DNA of 44,759 nucleotides. Origin: Deltaproteobacteria bacterium (GTDB lineage Bacteria > Desulfobacterota > Desulfobacteria > Desulfobacterales > JAUWMJ01). The stretch spans positions 1 to 44,759 of the forward strand of contig DAOWEJ010000097.1 in assembly GCA_030638575.1 (NCBI GenBank), read 5' to 3'. The position numbers and the translations under genes are program-made. The first letter of the stretch is position 1; every line of letters begins with the position of its first letter. The notes beneath the pieces are model-generated. The model was not told where the DNA came from, did not search any database, and saw only the letters and a list, made by a program, of their open reading frames with translations. This document shows positions 43,234-44,759 of this stretch, in pieces.

Positions 43234-43607
43234 GACACCTCCAGAATGTATTTAGCATATACATAAACTATAGCAAATATAGTATTTGATAGATACAATA
43301 TTTTTGTATAAAAATAAAGAAAAAAGTTTGCCTTTTTGTTTAATCCTATAAGGAGTTGTATCTGGAAAGGTTTTTGAATTGTTCTATCAAATAAAATAAG
43401 CTATTCTCTGTGTTCTCTGCGAGCGCAGTGGTGAAAAATGGCTTTTTACGGAACCGTCAATTTTAGGTTGCAATTTCTATCCGTCGCTTCTTTCAGAAAA
43501 ATGGGGTCATTCTGCTTTTGACCCATGCAAGAAGAAATATTATTTATTCCAACATGTCACGTCCACTTAAAAAAAGAACACATCTAATGCCCTGCTCAAT
43601 TACCTTC
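43234..43607. other. Intergenic region, 374 bp
   Basis: No gene. It holds a GGCTTTTTACGGAACCGTC word at about 43440-43458 similar to the TCGTAAAAAG ends of the element at 44597, and a palindrome ATGGGGTCA/TGACCCAT at 43501-43526. It leads into the brnT promoter. Confidence 0.5.
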
Positions 43608-43636
43608 TTGACAATAAATTACAACATATTTACAAT
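43608..43636 (+). promoter_or_regulatory. Strong sigma-70 promoter of brnTA
   Basis: TTGACA (43608-43613), a 17-base spacer and TACAAT (43631-43636) are close to consensus in all three parts. A start seven bases downstream would fall at 43643, the A of the brnT ATG, suggesting a leaderless transcript. An inverted ACAT/ATGT pair surrounds the -10 element and could be the operator for BrnA autorepression. Confidence 0.75.
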
Positions 43637-43642
43637 GTATTT

Positions 43643-43936
43643 ATGAAATCAATAAGATTTTCCTGGGACGATCGGAAAAATTTAGCCAATCAAAAGAAAC
43701 ACAGGGTATCATTTGAGGAAGCTCAATCAGTTTTTTTTGATGAACATGCCATCGAGTATTATGATCCTGACCACTCAGAATCTGAAGATAGATTCTTGAT
43801 GTTGGGCCTCAGTTACCAAGTTCGAATTTTGGTTGTAAGCTACACGTTAAAAAAAGACGGGGCAGAAATCAGGGTCATATCAGCCAGGAAAGCGACAAAA
43901 AATGAACAAAAAGCATATACCGGAGAAAAATTATGA
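43643..43936 (+). CDS. brnT: BrnT-family toxin (ribonuclease)
   Basis: BrnT is a type II toxin of the RelE-like fold that cleaves RNA. The 97-residue product shows the family pattern: FSWDDRKNLANQKKHRVSF near 6-24, the VFFDEHAIEYYDPDHSE segment, R.LMLGLS, and the C-terminal VISARKATKNEQKAY with the key Arg/Lys residues. There is no ribosome binding site; the promoter puts the transcript start at the ATG. The brnA start overlaps its stop (ATGA), so both are translated from one RNA, toxin first. It lies in the accessory segment between CHAT remnants. Confidence 0.92.
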   Translation: MKSIRFSWDDRKNLANQKKHRVSFEEAQSVFFDEHAIEYYDPDHSESEDRFLMLGLSYQVRILVVSYTLKKDGAEIRVISARKATKNEQKAYTGEKL

Positions 43937-44151
43937 AGAAAGAATACGATTTTGCAAAAATGAAAGGACGCAAAAATCCTTATGCGAAAAGGTTGAAGAA
44001 ACAAATAACCATTCGAATGGGTATCGATATCATCGAATATTTTAAACAGATGTCAGAAAATACTGGAATACCTTATCAGAATTTGATCAACCTTTATTTA
44101 AGGGACTGCGTTCAATCGGGTCGCAAGATTTCGATTAAGTGGGCATCCTAA
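43933..44151 (+). CDS. brnA: BrnA-family antitoxin
   Basis: BrnA binds and neutralises BrnT and represses the operon through a ribbon-helix-helix domain. The 72-residue product has a basic start (DFAKMKGRKNPYAKRLKKQ) and the RHH-like segment ITIRMGIDIIEYFKQMSEN then GIPYQNLINLYLRDC. ATG at 43933 overlaps the brnT stop by four bases (ATGA), giving translational coupling. Confidence 0.88.
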   Translation: MKKEYDFAKMKGRKNPYAKRLKKQITIRMGIDIIEYFKQMSENTGIPYQNLINLYLRDCVQSGRKISIKWAS

Positions 44152-44255
44152 AAGGGAAAGCATAGGGATCATTATGTATCCTTTTAAAAACATCCGTGCT
44201 TTCTTAGATAATTAAGGGTTCGCGTAAAAATAAGTTCGCAAATTTCGCGCGAGCC
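44152..44255. other. Short intergenic stretch with a 10-bp hairpin
   Basis: AGGGTTCGCG (44215-44224) pairs with CGCGAGCCCT (44248-44257), nine matches plus one T-G position. The loop is AT-rich. It might be a terminator-like hairpin of brnTA, although no T-tract follows, or the edge of an inserted unit. Confidence 0.45.
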
Positions 44256-44376
44256 CTAAGGCTCTCCCATAAACACAAACGCTCCCCAGAATAATGGGTT
44301 AGCGTTGCTGTATCTTGCCCTGACAGTCTTTAGTTGTTTAAGAGCCGCCTGACGTAGCGCCTGGCAACGGTTTTCG
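44256..44376 (-). pseudogene. CHAT-domain C-terminus remnant (copy 2)
   Basis: The last ~40 residues of a CHAT domain (ENRCQALRQAALKQLK, ARYSNANPLFWGAF, FMGEP, stop at 44256-44258) are present on the minus strand. The DNA matches copy 1 at 41514-41628 with about eight differences in 115 bp, and the first 51 bases are identical. The upstream sequence is different and not CHAT-like, so only this end is preserved. Confidence 0.8.
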
Positions 44377-44448
44377 GACTGATCAAATTACGTTTGAAGG
44401 TTGGTGGATGCAGGTTTTATTAAAAATATTTCATTAAGCAAGTAAAAT

Positions 44449-44586
44449 TTAATCAAAAGGATTGGTAATCTGAACTTCTACTTTTTTAAAATCTTCAGTG
44501 TTTCTTGTAACAAGGTGCAAATTTGCTGTTTTTGCAGTTGCGGCAATGATCGCATCCGGTAGCTTGATACGAATTTCACTTCTAAT
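44449..44586 (-). pseudogene. Truncated PIN-domain (VapC-like) toxin remnant
   Basis: Read on the minus strand the final ~45 residues of a PIN domain are intact: RSEIRIKLPDAIIAATA, then KTANLHLVTRNTEDFK and a natural stop at 44449-44451. The LPDAIIAATA block with its Asp and the VTRN-DF block are hallmarks of VapC ribonucleases. The N-terminal part is gone, cut near 44587, next to the inverted-repeat element at 44597-44725. A vapB antitoxin gene is not visible. Confidence 0.8.
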
Positions 44587-44596
44587 TTAGACGGTC

Positions 44597-44725
44597 TCGT
44601 AAAAAGTCAAAAAACCACTTTTTACGAAACGTTTTAAGGTTTAAGTCACTGTTAAGACAGATAATATCATTAACCTAAAACATAAAACTTAACACCTAAA
44701 ACCTGATGAATTCGACTTTTTACGA
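44597..44725. mobile_element. Inverted-repeat element with TCGTAAAAAGTC termini
   Basis: TCGTAAAAAGTC at 44597-44608 and GACTTTTTACGA at 44714-44725 are exact 12-bp inverted repeats bounding a 129-bp non-coding segment. A second ACTTTTTACGA at 44615-44625 makes a tight hairpin with the left end. It lies against the truncated PIN gene. The termini resemble those of the element at 16224-16365. No target duplication is evident. Confidence 0.65.
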
Positions 44726-44759
44726 ATTAATCAATTTTGAAAGGTAAATAATAATATTG

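Overview
The window looks like a chromosomal piece of a sulfate-reducing deltaproteobacterium of the Desulfobacterales type (Desulfobacterota). The strongest evidence is a complete qrcABCD operon for the cytochrome c3:menaquinone oxidoreductase Qrc, which is characteristic of sulfate reducers. It is coupled to a system II (ResB/CcsA) cytochrome c maturation pair. Frequent use of TTG and GTG starts, a FadN/FadA beta-oxidation pair and several families of short dispersed repeats fit that assignment. No rRNA, tRNA or CRISPR array was seen.

Layout. Positions 1-9165 (+ strand) are a loosely packed accessory region with an envelope and exopolysaccharide flavour: a LamG-VanZ membrane protein cut by the window edge, an undecaprenyl-phosphate sugar transferase, a frameshifted fibronectin III remnant, a small lipoprotein with a two-helix membrane protein, a MurJ/MviN flippase and two tandem Slp-type lipoproteins. 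Intergenic gaps here are long and hold decayed repeats. Positions 9181-13739 (- strand) carry fadN, a fadA-type thiolase and a ThiF/HesA-like adenylyltransferase, preceded by a palindrome at 13810-13829 that closely resembles the FadR box of Bacillus. Positions 13.8-18.4 kb hold signalling genes (PAS-HD-GYP; TPR-cNMP-PilZ) and a striking cluster of miniature inverted-repeat elements.

Positions 18.6-33.3 kb (- strand) are the metabolic core, in transcription order: an M16 zinc protease, resB, ccsA, qrcA, qrcB, qrcC, qrcD and a 52-codon membrane protein, ending at a good terminator. These are followed by murA and comEC, which overlap by four bases. ResB/CcsA would attach haem to QrcA, and the Qrc complex would pass electrons from periplasmic cytochrome c3 to menaquinone. 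Positions 33.6-41.4 kb carry a histone H1-like DNA-binding protein divergent from a UvrD-type helicase, a phosphate transporter with its DUF47 partner, AMMECR1, two zinc-ribbon proteins and a PpiD-like foldase. Positions 41.5-44.76 kb are an accessory islet: an AAA/DUF4143 ATPase and a BrnT/BrnA toxin-antitoxin pair lie between two near-identical remnants of a CHAT-protease C-terminus, followed by a truncated PIN (VapC) remnant cut by another inverted-repeat element.

The most interesting new signal is a family of non-coding elements with termini GAGACCTTTGCAAAA and perfect 5-bp target duplications. Three copies have intact ends (226, 205 and 35 bp) and at least three are fragments. One copy sits exactly between the stop codons of two convergent genes that previously overlapped, two copies bracket the HD-GYP gene, and a related uninterrupted site is visible at 41101-41133. 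Other points of interest are the possible FadR operator, a seven-unit heptamer array that runs directly into the start codon of the phosphate transporter, a probably leaderless brnT promoter, and the CHAT remnants flanking a defence-like module.
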